Shown one piece after another: positions 33,433 through 42,412 of a stretch of 64,000 bases of DNA. Position 1 is the first letter of the stretch, and each line of letters starts with the position of its first letter. The DNA is from Halobacteriovoraceae bacterium (GTDB taxonomy: Bacteria; Bdellovibrionota; Bacteriovoracia; Bacteriovoracales; Bacteriovoracaceae), in contig PAMZ01000022.1 of the NCBI GenBank assembly GCA_002707495.1, forward strand, positions 310,001 to 374,000, written 5' to 3'. The notes under the pieces were generated by a model. That model made no database searches and was not told the DNA's origin. It was given only the letters and a program-made list of their open reading frames with translations. The translations under genes were made by a program, and so were the position numbers.

Positions 33433-34146
33433 CTAGAAAAAGTGATTCATAATGGCTTCGCACTGAGCTTCAGTCAGGGAATAGTTTTTACCAGCGATAT
33501 CACTGCCACCCATAAGATTGCGGGTGGTATTATTCTCCAAATGCCCAAGATCACCCATAATATGGACGATTTCATGGGCTAATGTAGAGTAGGTCGCATC
33601 TGCCATAGGTACATTTGTATGCACACTATTTTCTTCAGAAATCCAAAAAGTTCCTAATAAAGGCCTATAACTTGGAAATTGTGTGGTTCTTTCTGAGCGA
33701 ATAACAGACGACAAATTAATGGCGAAGGCAGATCCATAAGGTTTTATTTTTTGAAAAAGAAATCCTAGTAATTTTCTCTCGGGAATTCCCTCCAAGCCAA
33801 TAGGAACTTCAGGCATTCCTAGATATGGGTTATTGACTAGAACTTGATCTTTAAATTTTTGAGGAAGCGTTACCTGAATAAATTCAACTTTATTGATCCC
33901 AATCCCGCAGTCTCCAAGACTCCTTTGTGTCTTTTCCAATTCACGATTCATGATCTGATCATCGGCCCACTTAGATTCTAAATCGAGGATAATAGTCAAT
34001 TCAATTTGCCTGTCAGCCTGGGAAGTATAGGTTTTTTCAAGGGTTCCAATATAGTTAAAATAACTATTTCTTATGATCTCTTCATTAGCGGAAGCACTTG
34101 AAATAAATGAAGTAAAAAATAGACTCAATAGAATTTTGTTTTTCAT
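33433..34146 (-). CDS. Secreted metzincin-like metallopeptidase
   Basis: A 237-residue exported protein (signal peptide to about residue 20). The zinc site reads LAHEIVHIMGDLGHLE (HExxHxxGDLGH), followed about ten residues later by RNLMGGSD, which looks like the metzincin Met-turn. The third His is one residue later than in the standard HExxHxxGxxH pattern, so the exact ligand set is uncertain. The family is unassigned. It is first of a block of three secreted proteases next to the isonitrile operon, though transcribed as its own unit. Confidence 0.65.
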   Translation of the reverse strand: MKNKILLSLFFTSFISSASANEEIIRNSYFNYIGTLEKTYTSQADRQIELTIILDLESKWADDQIMNRELEKTQRSLGDCGIGINKVEFIQVTLPQKFKDQVLVNNPYLGMPEVPIGLEGIPERKLLGFLFQKIKPYGSAFAINLSSVIRSERTTQFPSYRPLLGTFWISEENSVHTNVPMADATYSTLAHEIVHIMGDLGHLENNTTRNLMGGSDIAGKNYSLTEAQCEAIMNHFF

Positions 34147-34286
34147 TTGCCTGTCTTACCTCTCAAAAAGCCTTTAGACAAAGCATATTATGCATTGCAT
34201 GAAAAACATTCTCATGATACACTGCGTTATCATCAAGAGTTTTTCTACTCTTTCACTAATTCCCTCTCATTTTTAAAGGATCTTCT

Positions 34287-35831
34287 ATGAAAGTCTTCAT
34301 GTACCTTTGGGTCGCTTTCTGCCTATGCACCTCTGCTTTTAGTCAGGACCTCATCTACAAAGTAAAAGAAAAATTAACAGAAAAACAATCTCGAAGGCTA
34401 GCGAGTGTGATGAATAAGTTTGAGAAAGTGGATAAACCACGTCGCTTCAAAAAGCGTCATCATAAAGCTTCACGGTTTGCTAAAAAACTAAGATTGAAAA
34501 AAAGAGAATTTCGAAAAACCACTTCAGTGAAATCTCAAATTGAAACTCTTAAACAAACTGGTTTATTCGATTATATTGAAGAAGATACCATCGAACATGA
34601 AATCGCTTTTCAAGTGAATGATCCTCATGCTGATAGACAATGGCACCATTCAAATATTGAGACTCTAGGGGCATGGGACTTTACCCAAGGTTCAGCTTCA
34701 GTGGTCGTGGCCGTATGCGATTCGGGTGTAGATGCCAATCATGAAGACTTACAAGGGGTAGTCCTTCCGGGATATAATTTCGTAGACGACAATAGTGACA
34801 GCTCTCCCTCTACCAATCATGGAACCCAAGTGGCAGGGCTTATTGCCGCCCAAACAAATAGAAGTGGAGGTCATGGAATTGCGCCCCTTTCGAAGATTCT
34901 CCCTCTTCGCATCACTAATGATGGAAATACTTTTCTCTCTACAATCGTAGAGTGTATTGAATACGCTGCCGATAATGGAGCCAAAGTTATCAATGTCAGT
35001 TTTACGGGGATAAACTCTAATGCTGTTCAAGCAGCTGGAGAATATGCAAAATCAAAAGGGGCCCTTCTCGTCTATGCGGCTGGGAACCAAGGACGCGACA
35101 GGGGAAGCTGGCCTGATCATCAAGATGTACTTGCAGTGGGAGCGACGACTGAAAAGGAAAGAAGATCTAGTTTTTCAAATTATGGTCATTTTATAGACAT
35201 TGTTGCTCCAGGATCAAATATTTATACCACAAGTCCGAATAATCGATATAGCAGTGTTAGTGGAACTTCTTTTTCTGCACCGATAGTATCTGGAGCAGCT
35301 GCTCTTATTTATGCACTCAATACCCAGGCTGATCCAAGTGAAGTAGAAAAATTTCTCATTCAAGGGACACGAAGAGTGGGTGATGAATTTAGCTTTGGTG
35401 CTGGACTTCTCAATATCAATGAGTCAGTAAGGCTAGCTTTTGAGAGTTGGCAAACTCCCCCTCCTTCTCAAGATGAGCCTACACCCAATGAACCCACTCC
35501 CATGACTCCCTCACTTTATGTCGAAGATATAAGTCTCACTGTCTTCTATAGTTGGAGTCGGGCCAGAACAGAAGCCAATATTCTTATAAAGGATAACTTA
35601 GGCGAGGCTGTCGTGGGAGCTGAGGTTAAAGTTGATATCGACGGAGAAGAAGTCATAGCAATCACAGATTCAAATGGTATCGCCTTTTTTCAAACCGAAC
35701 AGAAGTCTCGAAATCACCGATTCATCTATCAAGTTCTCAATGTTTCTGCCCCTGGATATCAGTATCAACCAGATGATAACCTTGAAACAAACGCCAATAT
35801 CCGTGCGAGAAGAAGATTTTGGTTTTTTTAG
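34287..35831 (+). CDS. Secreted subtilisin-like serine protease (S8)
   Basis: A 514-residue protein with a signal peptide (cut near residue 19) and a very basic Arg/Lys-rich propeptide (about 20-110). The catalytic domain shows Asp145 in VAVCDSGVDANH, His178 in TNHGTQVAGLIAA and Ser328 in SGTSFSAPIVSGAAAL. A Pro/Thr hinge (about 390-410) leads to a C-terminal Ig/CarboxypepD_reg-like domain with DNLGEAVVGAEVKVDIDG. AAAGGA precedes the ATG. It is probably exported and matured by propeptide removal; a role in protein digestion outside the cell is inferred. Confidence 0.9.
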   Translation: MKVFMYLWVAFCLCTSAFSQDLIYKVKEKLTEKQSRRLASVMNKFEKVDKPRRFKKRHHKASRFAKKLRLKKREFRKTTSVKSQIETLKQTGLFDYIEEDTIEHEIAFQVNDPHADRQWHHSNIETLGAWDFTQGSASVVVAVCDSGVDANHEDLQGVVLPGYNFVDDNSDSSPSTNHGTQVAGLIAAQTNRSGGHGIAPLSKILPLRITNDGNTFLSTIVECIEYAADNGAKVINVSFTGINSNAVQAAGEYAKSKGALLVYAAGNQGRDRGSWPDHQDVLAVGATTEKERRSSFSNYGHFIDIVAPGSNIYTTSPNNRYSSVSGTSFSAPIVSGAAALIYALNTQADPSEVEKFLIQGTRRVGDEFSFGAGLLNINESVRLAFESWQTPPPSQDEPTPNEPTPMTPSLYVEDISLTVFYSWSRARTEANILIKDNLGEAVVGAEVKVDIDGEEVIAITDSNGIAFFQTEQKSRNHRFIYQVLNVSAPGYQYQPDDNLETNANIRARRRFWFF

Positions 35832-35900
35832 AACCCTGTAAAAGATACTGGGTTTAAAGGGGCTCTATGCAGCTTGGGACAAAAATGATACTTCAGATTC

Positions 35901-36269
35901 ATGAATAATCAAAAAAGACCACAGAGAAATACTCCTAAGTCTCCAGAGAGGCATAAAGAAAAGTCCAATAGAAGACGTACTTCTTTTACATCAAGAGGTT
36001 CTGCGGATGATCGTTTCACAAAAATCTATGTGGGAAATCTCAACTATCAAATAGATGAGGCTGGAATCTACAAACTTTTCACGAAGTTCGGAAAAGTTGG
36101 AAAGATTGAAGTTATCCGGGATAAAAAGACTCAGCAGAGTAAAGGAATCGCCTTTCTTCAAATGTTTAATCGAGAGCATGCTGAAAATTCAATCCAAAAA
36201 TTGAATGGTAGTGTCGTAGATGGAAGAACTCTTAAAGTCAGTGTAGCCCTAGAACGTTCAAAGAAATAA
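35901..36269 (+). CDS. RRM-type RNA-binding protein
   Basis: A 122-residue protein. A basic, disordered N-terminal 40 residues precede one RNA-recognition motif: RNP2 is IYVGNL (about residue 46) and RNP1 is KGIAFLQM (about 85). This is the small bacterial RRM architecture seen in cyanobacteria and several Proteobacteria, with the disordered tail at the N-terminus here rather than the Gly-rich C-terminal tail. It may bind mRNA or sRNA. It converges on the metallopeptidase gene with a three-base gap. Confidence 0.9.
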   Translation: MNNQKRPQRNTPKSPERHKEKSNRRRTSFTSRGSADDRFTKIYVGNLNYQIDEAGIYKLFTKFGKVGKIEVIRDKKTQQSKGIAFLQMFNREHAENSIQKLNGSVVDGRTLKVSVALERSKK

Positions 36270-36272
36270 GAC

Positions 36273-37808
36273 TTAATTTTTCTCGCCAAGCCAAAGCTTG
36301 GGATCAAAACAATACTCGGGCCTTTGAGAACATGAATCTACATAATCCTCAGAAGGAGCACCTGTGTGTCTTTTTCTCGAAACTCTTCTCGTAAACCTCG
36401 CACATGCATTATAGTTTTGAAGCAAACTAAGCTGACTCGAATTAAGCCCAGTATTCTGTTCACACTCGCCACTAATCAGGCGGTAAAACTGAGCCGGATA
36501 TAAAAGAGTGTCACCTTCAACTTCAATTGGTTTTGAGCGGGTTTTTATTCCTTCCTGGGAAACTTGAATCTCCCCGAGGGAAAGAACTCCAGAATCTACC
36601 GACTCTTCACTTGTTCCCGCCGGGCAGCGATAGGATCTAGCTTCAGGATCACTAAGAAAACTTACTCTAAACTTCATCTCTTCCAGAAATTGAAGGCAAA
36701 TTCGCTTGTCACTTCCGATAAGACTAGAGCAGTCACAATTTAATCTTGTCTTTCCCACCCATAGTTTTGATTCAGAGATGGCATTCCAAACTTTCATCTC
36801 AGTCACTTCTACTCTTTCATCTTCATTTTTAAGAACTTCTAGAAATGGTCTCTTAATTTCGCTATTATTTTTTTCACCGCTATTGAGAAATTCCTTTTGA
36901 CAGAAAACTTGTAAAGCAGATTTGTCTGCTTGGGGGTGGCCTTTTGGATATCCGTAATTAATAGCCGAGCTATTAAGCTCAAGAAGATTCGTCTGCATAA
37001 TCATCTCTTGATAGAGAGGATTCAAATCCATTTTTTGTTTAAGCTCTCGAGCGTTACTAGTGTCTGAAAATCGACAAAATTTTTGGTCTCCCACATAAGC
37101 ATCAAAGACGATGCCATGTTTATGCATTAAAGAGTCCATAGGAGAAAGAGAATCAAGATTTCTTATATCATCAGCAAATCGACATTCACCTTCAGTAGGT
37201 TTCATGGCTTCATCTTTTTCTAAGTATTCATCACAGAGGCCAGCATGGTGAAACATCTCATGGACTAGTGTTGAACATCCGGCGTCTTCAGCAAAGTTTC
37301 CAGCGTTACTCCTTGCTCCTTTTCCAACAAGATTTATGACTACTAAAGGTGGAGTGGGAAGATTAGAGTTCGATGTCTTATTAACCGAGAGACGAATTTT
37401 TTCTCCTGCCGGACCTTTAAGAAAAGGATTTGCTAATTCAATACAAGTTTGGAGACGGGATAACATCTGATCACCATTCAAACTTGTTGCAGCTGTCGGA
37501 TTAAATTGAATATTAAACGCCAACTCATATTCATTTCCACCAGTACGAGTGAGTAAATAACGAGAGTCCGCAGGCACTGGATACTCAAAAGAAAAGGCTT
37601 TGGTAGTCATTCTATTTTCAGAACCCGGCTCATTTTGAGAATCTATAATTTTAGATTGCCCAACAGAAAGAGGGTAACAACTTGAAGAAACAATACTATT
37701 GGTGTTGAAAACTTCAGTCGATCTCACCTGTGGCTTGGGACAATTAACACAGTCGTTAGCTAATAAAGCCGAGGAATAAATCATAAGAATAAAAGCCAGA
37801 TTTTTCAC
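36273..37808 (-). CDS. Secreted HExxH zinc peptidase-like protein
   Basis: A 511-residue exported protein (signal peptide to about residue 17). The zinc site is LVHEMFHHAGLCDEY (near residue 185), i.e. HExxHxxGLxDEY, as in M64-like peptidases where the Asp completes the metal site. Many Cys residues (at least 16) suggest disulfides. The C-terminal half has no recognised domain. The substrate is unknown. It is preceded on the far side by the palindrome-containing gap that appears to serve the divergent DUF4360 gene. Confidence 0.65.
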   Translation of the reverse strand: MKNLAFILMIYSSALLANDCVNCPKPQVRSTEVFNTNSIVSSSCYPLSVGQSKIIDSQNEPGSENRMTTKAFSFEYPVPADSRYLLTRTGGNEYELAFNIQFNPTAATSLNGDQMLSRLQTCIELANPFLKGPAGEKIRLSVNKTSNSNLPTPPLVVINLVGKGARSNAGNFAEDAGCSTLVHEMFHHAGLCDEYLEKDEAMKPTEGECRFADDIRNLDSLSPMDSLMHKHGIVFDAYVGDQKFCRFSDTSNARELKQKMDLNPLYQEMIMQTNLLELNSSAINYGYPKGHPQADKSALQVFCQKEFLNSGEKNNSEIKRPFLEVLKNEDERVEVTEMKVWNAISESKLWVGKTRLNCDCSSLIGSDKRICLQFLEEMKFRVSFLSDPEARSYRCPAGTSEESVDSGVLSLGEIQVSQEGIKTRSKPIEVEGDTLLYPAQFYRLISGECEQNTGLNSSQLSLLQNYNACARFTRRVSRKRHTGAPSEDYVDSCSQRPEYCFDPKLWLGEKN

Positions 37809-37867
37809 TTTATTATTGTAACTAGTTAAAATCTCTAGTGATACCAGGCAAAAATAGCGCCAATATG

Positions 37868-37885
37868 ATCTTAGGCGACTAAGAT
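37868..37885. promoter_or_regulatory. Palindromic site 1 (possible activator site)
   Basis: ATCTTAGGCGACTAAGAT, an inverted repeat with ATCTTAG arms, followed by GCC. A second, better copy lies 44 bp downstream. Its centre is about 103 bases before the start predicted from the sigma-54-like promoter, a usual distance for an enhancer site. Confidence 0.55.
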
Positions 37886-37911
37886 GCCACCCAATGCCAC
37901 ACTGCTCTTAC

Positions 37912-37929
37912 ATCTTAGGCACCTAAGAT
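37912..37929. promoter_or_regulatory. Palindromic site 2 (possible activator site)
   Basis: ATCTTAGGCACCTAAGAT, a near-perfect palindrome with 8-bp arms, again followed by GCC. The 44-bp centre-to-centre distance from site 1 is close to four helical turns, so both would face the same side of the DNA. Confidence 0.6.
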
Positions 37930-37952
37930 GCCCTCTTAAACCCCTAAAAACA

Positions 37953-37969
37953 TTGGCACGAGCTTTTCA
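37953..37969 (+). promoter_or_regulatory. Sigma-54-like promoter
   Basis: TTGGCACGAGCTTTTCA fits the sigma-54 pattern TGGCACG-N4-TTGCA, with the GG and C at the right distance; one mismatch (T for the -12 G) weakens it. It lies 53 bases before the ATG at 38023 and just downstream of two palindromes. The combination supports activator-dependent transcription of the DUF4360 genes. Confidence 0.45.
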
Positions 37970-38022
37970 ATAGAGCTGATTAATCAAACAAGACAGATGA
38001 TGGTCTTACAGGAGGAAAAAGA

Positions 38023-38676
38023 ATGAAAATACTTTCTACACTATTATTATTGAGTTCACTTAGCGTTACAGCAGCCCAAGCTGGCGATCTCAACGACATT
38101 CAACTTGGGGAACCAGGACATGCTGGATCAGGCTGCCCCATCGGTTCAGTCTCGGCGACTTTAAGTCCAGATAAGAAAAGCTTAAGTATTCTCTTTGATG
38201 AATATGTCGTGGAAGCAGGTCCATTTAGCGGCAAGAGAATGGATAGAAAAAACTGTCAACTGGCCATTCCCGTTCACGTACCTAATGGTTACTCAGTATC
38301 ACTCGTAGGGATTGACTACCGAGGATACAACTACCTGCCAAGAAGAGCTCAAGCAGTCTTCACCGCAGAATACTTTTTTGCTGGGATGAGAGGTCCAAGA
38401 TACAGCAAATCCTTTAATGGAGCTATGGATCAGGAGTATACACTAACCAACAACCTCGCACTAACTGCACTTACTTGGTCTAAATGTGGTGAGGATGTAA
38501 ACCTTCGGATCGCAACAGCGATGAGACTACGTAATATGGATCGATATGATGATGCCATGAGTACAGTTGACTCAGCTGACATAAATGCAGGATTGATCTA
38601 CAAACTACAATTTAAAAGATGTAACCAAGTTGTAGAAGAGCCTGAAGATGATTTTTGGGGCGATGACTGGTTCTAA
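38023..38676 (+). CDS. DUF4360 family secreted protein
   Basis: A 217-residue exported protein (signal peptide cut after AQA, AGGAGG before the ATG). DUF4360 features are GSGCPIGSVSATLSPDKKSLS, then FDEYVVEAG, the RKNCQLAI strand with a second Cys, and GIDYRGYNYLP. A third and fourth Cys follow in KCGEDV and FKRC, likely forming disulfides. The function of DUF4360 is unknown. It has a highly acidic C-terminus. A paralogue follows at 38734, and a conserved stem lies between them. Confidence 0.8.
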   Translation: MKILSTLLLLSSLSVTAAQAGDLNDIQLGEPGHAGSGCPIGSVSATLSPDKKSLSILFDEYVVEAGPFSGKRMDRKNCQLAIPVHVPNGYSVSLVGIDYRGYNYLPRRAQAVFTAEYFFAGMRGPRYSKSFNGAMDQEYTLTNNLALTALTWSKCGEDVNLRIATAMRLRNMDRYDDAMSTVDSADINAGLIYKLQFKRCNQVVEEPEDDFWGDDWF

Positions 38677-38698
38677 ACAAAGCATTACTTTTCACTTG

Positions 38699-38715
38699 GG
38701 GAGGCCTTGCCTCCC
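38699..38715 (+). other. Intercistronic stem-loop
   Basis: GGGAGGC-CTT-GCCTCCC can form a strong 7-bp hairpin between the two DUF4360 genes. It lacks a T-run, so it is not a simple terminator; it may protect or process the mRNA. The same stem sequence is used in the terminator at 60821. Confidence 0.5.
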
Positions 38716-38733
38716 TAACCATACGAGGCAAAT

Positions 38734-39615
38734 ATGAATACAATAATGAAACTTTTAACAATGACTCTTTTCATCAGCCAAGCCGTCGCAAGTGAAGTTT
38801 ATATCTCTGATGTAAATCTTATAGGAAATGGTTGCAGTGACGAAGATACCTTTGTCGTACTAAGCCCGGATGAAAAGAAACTCTCTTTATTGTTCGAAAA
38901 CTTCTTTATTGATTCATCTATCGGGGGGCGGAGTACTGTAGCTCGCAAGTCCTGTGACATGCAGATCAGTATCTCAGTCCCTCGAAACAAAAGAGTTGCC
39001 ATTAAAAAAATAGACTACCGAGGATATGCTTACATACCGACCCATTCTTCAATTCGATTCATGTCTGGTCACTCATTGGAAGTTCCAGCCATTGGATACA
39101 AAACAAGAGAATATAGAGATCAAATCATAAAAGAAGGATTTCTAGACCAGGATTTATATTTGGAACAATACGTGAATAATCGCTTAACTGAAGCTTCCTG
39201 TGGACATGATGTTGTCCTTCATGTGACTTCAAAACTTTTCGCAAATATGCATAACGACGAGCTTTTTGCAGCGATAGATAGTGCTGACTCTGGAATCGAC
39301 TACCACATGGAGTACGAGGATTGCTACCCTACTCGTCAACCGAGTGCTCGCGAAATACAAGCACAAGATACGGCTCGACGAAGAGTGCAAGCAGCAGAAG
39401 CAGCACGACAAGCAGAAATCGAAAGACGACGTCAATTAAGTTGTTTAAGAGATCCAAGATGTCGAGCAGCAACGATCAACCGAGAAACTCGAGGAACAGT
39501 GGGACGAGTTGAACGAGCTCCAGCTCCTAGAGTGGAAAGAAATACACGGGGCCAAAATGCCCGAGGAACGACGAGAAGCTCAAGTACCTCAAGAAGTAGA
39601 CGTAACATCCCATAA
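38734..39615 (+). CDS. DUF4360 paralogue with basic C-terminal tail
   Basis: A 293-residue exported protein. The first ~200 residues parallel the preceding gene: NGCSDEDTFVVLSPDEKKLS, RKSCDMQISISVP, KIDYRGYAYIP and SCGHDVVLHVTS. From about residue 205 a unique tail begins: an Arg/Ala/Glu helical stretch likely to form a coiled coil, a CLRDPRCR pair, then a very basic Arg/Ser/Thr-rich, disordered end. The tail is a new addition relative to its paralogue and could bind nucleic acid, LPS or cell wall. GAGGCA precedes the ATG. Confidence 0.75.
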   Translation: MNTIMKLLTMTLFISQAVASEVYISDVNLIGNGCSDEDTFVVLSPDEKKLSLLFENFFIDSSIGGRSTVARKSCDMQISISVPRNKRVAIKKIDYRGYAYIPTHSSIRFMSGHSLEVPAIGYKTREYRDQIIKEGFLDQDLYLEQYVNNRLTEASCGHDVVLHVTSKLFANMHNDELFAAIDSADSGIDYHMEYEDCYPTRQPSAREIQAQDTARRRVQAAEAARQAEIERRRQLSCLRDPRCRAATINRETRGTVGRVERAPAPRVERNTRGQNARGTTRSSSTSRSRRNIP

Positions 39616-39721
39616 AATAAGGAAGTGGTGTCAGTTTGATGCCACAACCTCTTAAAAAACCATGATTTATTGTTAGAAAAAAAAAGTGGAAAAAAAAATA
39701 AAAACACATTATTAAAAAGAA

Positions 39722-40783
39722 GTGGAAACTCTCAATGAAAAACAAACAATTCTTTCCATCTCCGAAGTTAAAAACAATTTTTATCAATGTAGTTTTTCAT
39801 CCGTTATTCAAACAATAGATCTTCAGCTTCCCCAGGAAAATGATTTAGGGAAGCTTCAACAACTCATTCAATTAAAAGCGAAAGCACAGTTTGAGTTGAA
39901 TCTACGAGAAGAAGCAATGGAAACTCTATCTTTAGGAAAAAATTTATTTCATCTTAAAGAAAATGCCGATACCTGGTATGCATTAGGGTCATTAGATTAT
40001 TTTAAAGGACAATTTAATGATGCACTTAAAGCCTTTGAGAAAATGCTTACCTATGATCTAACTCCAGAGAAAAGTTTTCTGGCCCTCCTTTCGATTGCTA
40101 ATGTTCATTACTCAAAACAAAATTGGGATCAAGCGCTCGCGTATGCTGAAGAATTAAGTCAGTTTAAAGATGGGGTCCCAATTGAGTATCAAATGAGTCT
40201 AGAACTTCTCAATGCAAATATCCTCACCGGGATGAATTCAAGTCTTAAATTAGGCCAAGAGAAATATGAGAATGTGTTTACCAAAGCATCAAATCAGGGT
40301 TGGACATTCTTTGCATTAAGATCTTTGTACTACCTTTCAAAATCCTATGTCAAAGCTCAAGAAGTAGATCAAGCGAAGGGAATGTTAAAGGTTTTAGATA
40401 TGAATTTAAAAGCTCTAGACTGGAGATTTTTATCAAGTCTAGTCAATCACGAATTTGAAGCCATAGAGTTTAAGGCGACTCAATCAGTCCAGCTAGATCG
40501 TGGTTGTGGAAGTGTCGTTATCGGAAATGCTAATCCTTACGAAGTAAGTCTTAAGCGCTGGCCGCAGCTTTTTAAACTAGTAGAACTCTTATTCGATAAA
40601 AAAGATTTTGTTTCTAAAAACAAAATTGCAAGTCATTTATGGCCGGATCAAAAATACCTTCCTAAAACTCATGATCCAAGAATTTATGACCTAATAGCGA
40701 GACTGAAAAAGAAATTGGAAGTCTCAACTGATGTTTCACTACTCATCTTAGCTGGCAATGGCGGCTATAAGTTGAGTGTGTAA
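39722..40783 (+). CDS. TPR protein with C-terminal winged-helix DNA-binding domain
   Basis: A 353-residue soluble protein from GTG 39722; no ATG start lies upstream in frame before a stop at 39713. Residues ~45-220 form TPR-like helical repeats (DTWYALGSLDYFKGQFNDALKAFEKM is the clearest, given here in two helices). The last ~90 residues (WPQLFKLVELLFDKKDFVSK...GNGGYKLSV) match an OmpR-type winged helix. This arrangement occurs in cytosolic transcription regulators that sense through TPR contacts. It lies downstream of the DUF4360 pair but is not tightly linked. Confidence 0.7.
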   Translation: METLNEKQTILSISEVKNNFYQCSFSSVIQTIDLQLPQENDLGKLQQLIQLKAKAQFELNLREEAMETLSLGKNLFHLKENADTWYALGSLDYFKGQFNDALKAFEKMLTYDLTPEKSFLALLSIANVHYSKQNWDQALAYAEELSQFKDGVPIEYQMSLELLNANILTGMNSSLKLGQEKYENVFTKASNQGWTFFALRSLYYLSKSYVKAQEVDQAKGMLKVLDMNLKALDWRFLSSLVNHEFEAIEFKATQSVQLDRGCGSVVIGNANPYEVSLKRWPQLFKLVELLFDKKDFVSKNKIASHLWPDQKYLPKTHDPRIYDLIARLKKKLEVSTDVSLLILAGNGGYKLSV

Positions 40784-40793
40784 AGAGGTAAGT

Positions 40794-41225
40794 ATGAAAA
40801 AAATCAGTATGATTCTTTTATTTATTTTAACTTCCACCGTTTATGCAGCTCCTGGAGATGGAACTCTTCCAGTGATCAGACATATCAATATCGATTTTCA
40901 AGAAGGTCAATTGCAAAGGGATCTGAGACTCCCTAATTGCATAAATCTTGGAATTAAACCTTCAGATATTCAAGCTGGCGGAAGTCAGATCAATGCGACA
41001 CTACAATTGGATAGTTCAAGAATTGTTCAAGAGATTAGTATTCGGAAAAATCGTGGAGTCATTGATCTCAGTGTCTCGACTAAAAACTCTAGGTCACAAA
41101 TTCTAGACTCTACCTTGATCAGTGTCTCTGAGAGTGAATTTCATAACTCAGTGAAAGTAAACGCTGGCGAGATTCAACAAACGATTCAAATCAATGGAAC
41201 TAGTACGGGATGCGTTACCAAATAG
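40794..41225 (+). CDS. Small secreted protein of unknown function
   Basis: A 143-residue exported protein. I chose ATG 40794, which has AGAGGT upstream and begins a signal peptide cut after VYA; a frame extension overlaps the preceding gene. Two Cys residues (near 52 and 140) could form a disulfide. The rest is beta-rich with no recognised family. It follows the TPR regulator by ten bases and is likely in its operon, possibly as its target or partner. A terminator follows. Confidence 0.65.
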   Translation: MKKISMILLFILTSTVYAAPGDGTLPVIRHINIDFQEGQLQRDLRLPNCINLGIKPSDIQAGGSQINATLQLDSSRIVQEISIRKNRGVIDLSVSTKNSRSQILDSTLISVSESEFHNSVKVNAGEIQQTIQINGTSTGCVTK

Positions 41226-41258
41226 GGTAACTCTCCTGTGAAGCCTCAAGATCTAAAA

Positions 41259-41279
41259 CCCAGCCCCGGCTGGGTTTTT
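41259..41279 (+). terminator. Rho-independent terminator
   Basis: CCCAGCC-CC-GGCTGGG is followed by five T residues, 34 bases after the stop of the small secreted protein gene. Confidence 0.85.
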
Positions 41280-41382
41280 GTCTTAGACTTTCGCTTAAAT
41301 TATCTTCAACCTATTGTTTTCCCAAATGGCTCTCAGTATTATGCTTTCAAAGTATTAAGATAGACTAAAGAGGCAAAATAAT

Positions 41383-42393
41383 ATGGAAACGCAAAAAACC
41401 AACGAAATTATTCTTTGTAATTTTGGAGGACCCACTAAAGAGGAAGAAGTCAGACCATTTCTTTTTTTATTATTCGATGACCCTCTGGTAATAAAAATTC
41501 CTTTTGCTCCACTCAGGACTTTTCTGGCAAAAAGAATCAGTAAAAAAAGAGCTCCAGAATCTAATCAAGAATACGCCAAAATAGGATATTCTCCTATAAA
41601 TAAAATGACTCAGTTTCAAGCAGATAAGCTCCAGCAGAAATTAAGAGAACGCTATCCTAACACTGATGTCCATGTCATTAATCGTTACACTAAACCTTTT
41701 GCCAAAGATGTTATTCCCAAACTTAAATTTGATGGGGGAAAATTATTTATCCTCACGATGTATCCTCATTTTTGTCATTCTACGACTGCTACTTCTGTGC
41801 GAGAAGTTGATCAGGCCATAAGGGATCGTTTTCCAAAAAAGGAAGTTGATAGCACCAGAATCTACTCCTGGTGGCATAACCAAAGCTACCTTGAATATAG
41901 TACTGAACAAGTAAGAGCAAAACTAGAGGCTGTATTAAAAGAGCATACAGAAGGTCCAATTACCCTAATGTTCTCGGCCCATGGACTTCCAAAAAGATAC
42001 CGTGAAAAAGGTGATCCATATGTGACGGAAACCTCGGGGCATTTTCATGAAATAAAAAGAAGAGTGCAAAAGTGGATGAAAAAAAATGGGCTGGATGAAA
42101 CTCGTGTACACTGGGAGTTATGCTTTCAATCTAGAGTTGGTCCGGTGGAGTGGACCAAGCCTTATACGGATGAAACTATTGAAAAATTAGGGCCAGCTCG
42201 AGGCGGGCATCTTTTGATCTATCCCGTGAGCTTTACCTCTGATCATATTGAGACATTGTTTGAAATGGATGTGACCTATAAAAATCTCGCTCTGGAGAAA
42301 GGATTCAAATCTTATTATCGAGTTTCAGGCGCTAATGATGATGAGAATTTTACAGAATGCCTAAAGGATATTTTAATCTCCCACGGACTCTAG
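41383..42393 (+). CDS. hemH: Ferrochelatase
   Basis: A 336-residue enzyme inserting Fe2+ into protoporphyrin IX, the last step of haem synthesis. It has NFGGPTKEEEVRPFL near the N-terminus, MYPHFCHSTTAT, the SAHGLP motif with the active-site His (residue 200) and SFTSDHIETLFEMD with the metal-binding Glu (about 290). The length is normal. It sits opposite a haem-type TonB-dependent receptor and a TonB-like gene, so iron and haem handling cluster here. A stem overlaps its stop codon. Confidence 0.95.
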   Translation: METQKTNEIILCNFGGPTKEEEVRPFLFLLFDDPLVIKIPFAPLRTFLAKRISKKRAPESNQEYAKIGYSPINKMTQFQADKLQQKLRERYPNTDVHVINRYTKPFAKDVIPKLKFDGGKLFILTMYPHFCHSTTATSVREVDQAIRDRFPKKEVDSTRIYSWWHNQSYLEYSTEQVRAKLEAVLKEHTEGPITLMFSAHGLPKRYREKGDPYVTETSGHFHEIKRRVQKWMKKNGLDETRVHWELCFQSRVGPVEWTKPYTDETIEKLGPARGGHLLIYPVSFTSDHIETLFEMDVTYKNLALEKGFKSYYRVSGANDDENFTECLKDILISHGL

Positions 42394-42412
42394 ATCCGCG
42401 GGAGAAAAAAAT

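Noticed and set aside
39321-39787. Overlapping Ser/Phe-rich frames around the basic tail of the DUF4360 paralogue
   Set aside because: Low-complexity products caused by the repeated Arg-rich codons in the real gene.
42378-42404. CTCCC-A-CGGA/TCCG-C-GGGAG stem around the hemH stop
   Set aside because: It is interrupted by a mismatch and followed by A residues on the plus strand; on the minus strand the T-run comes before, not after, the stem. Not a canonical terminator in either direction.
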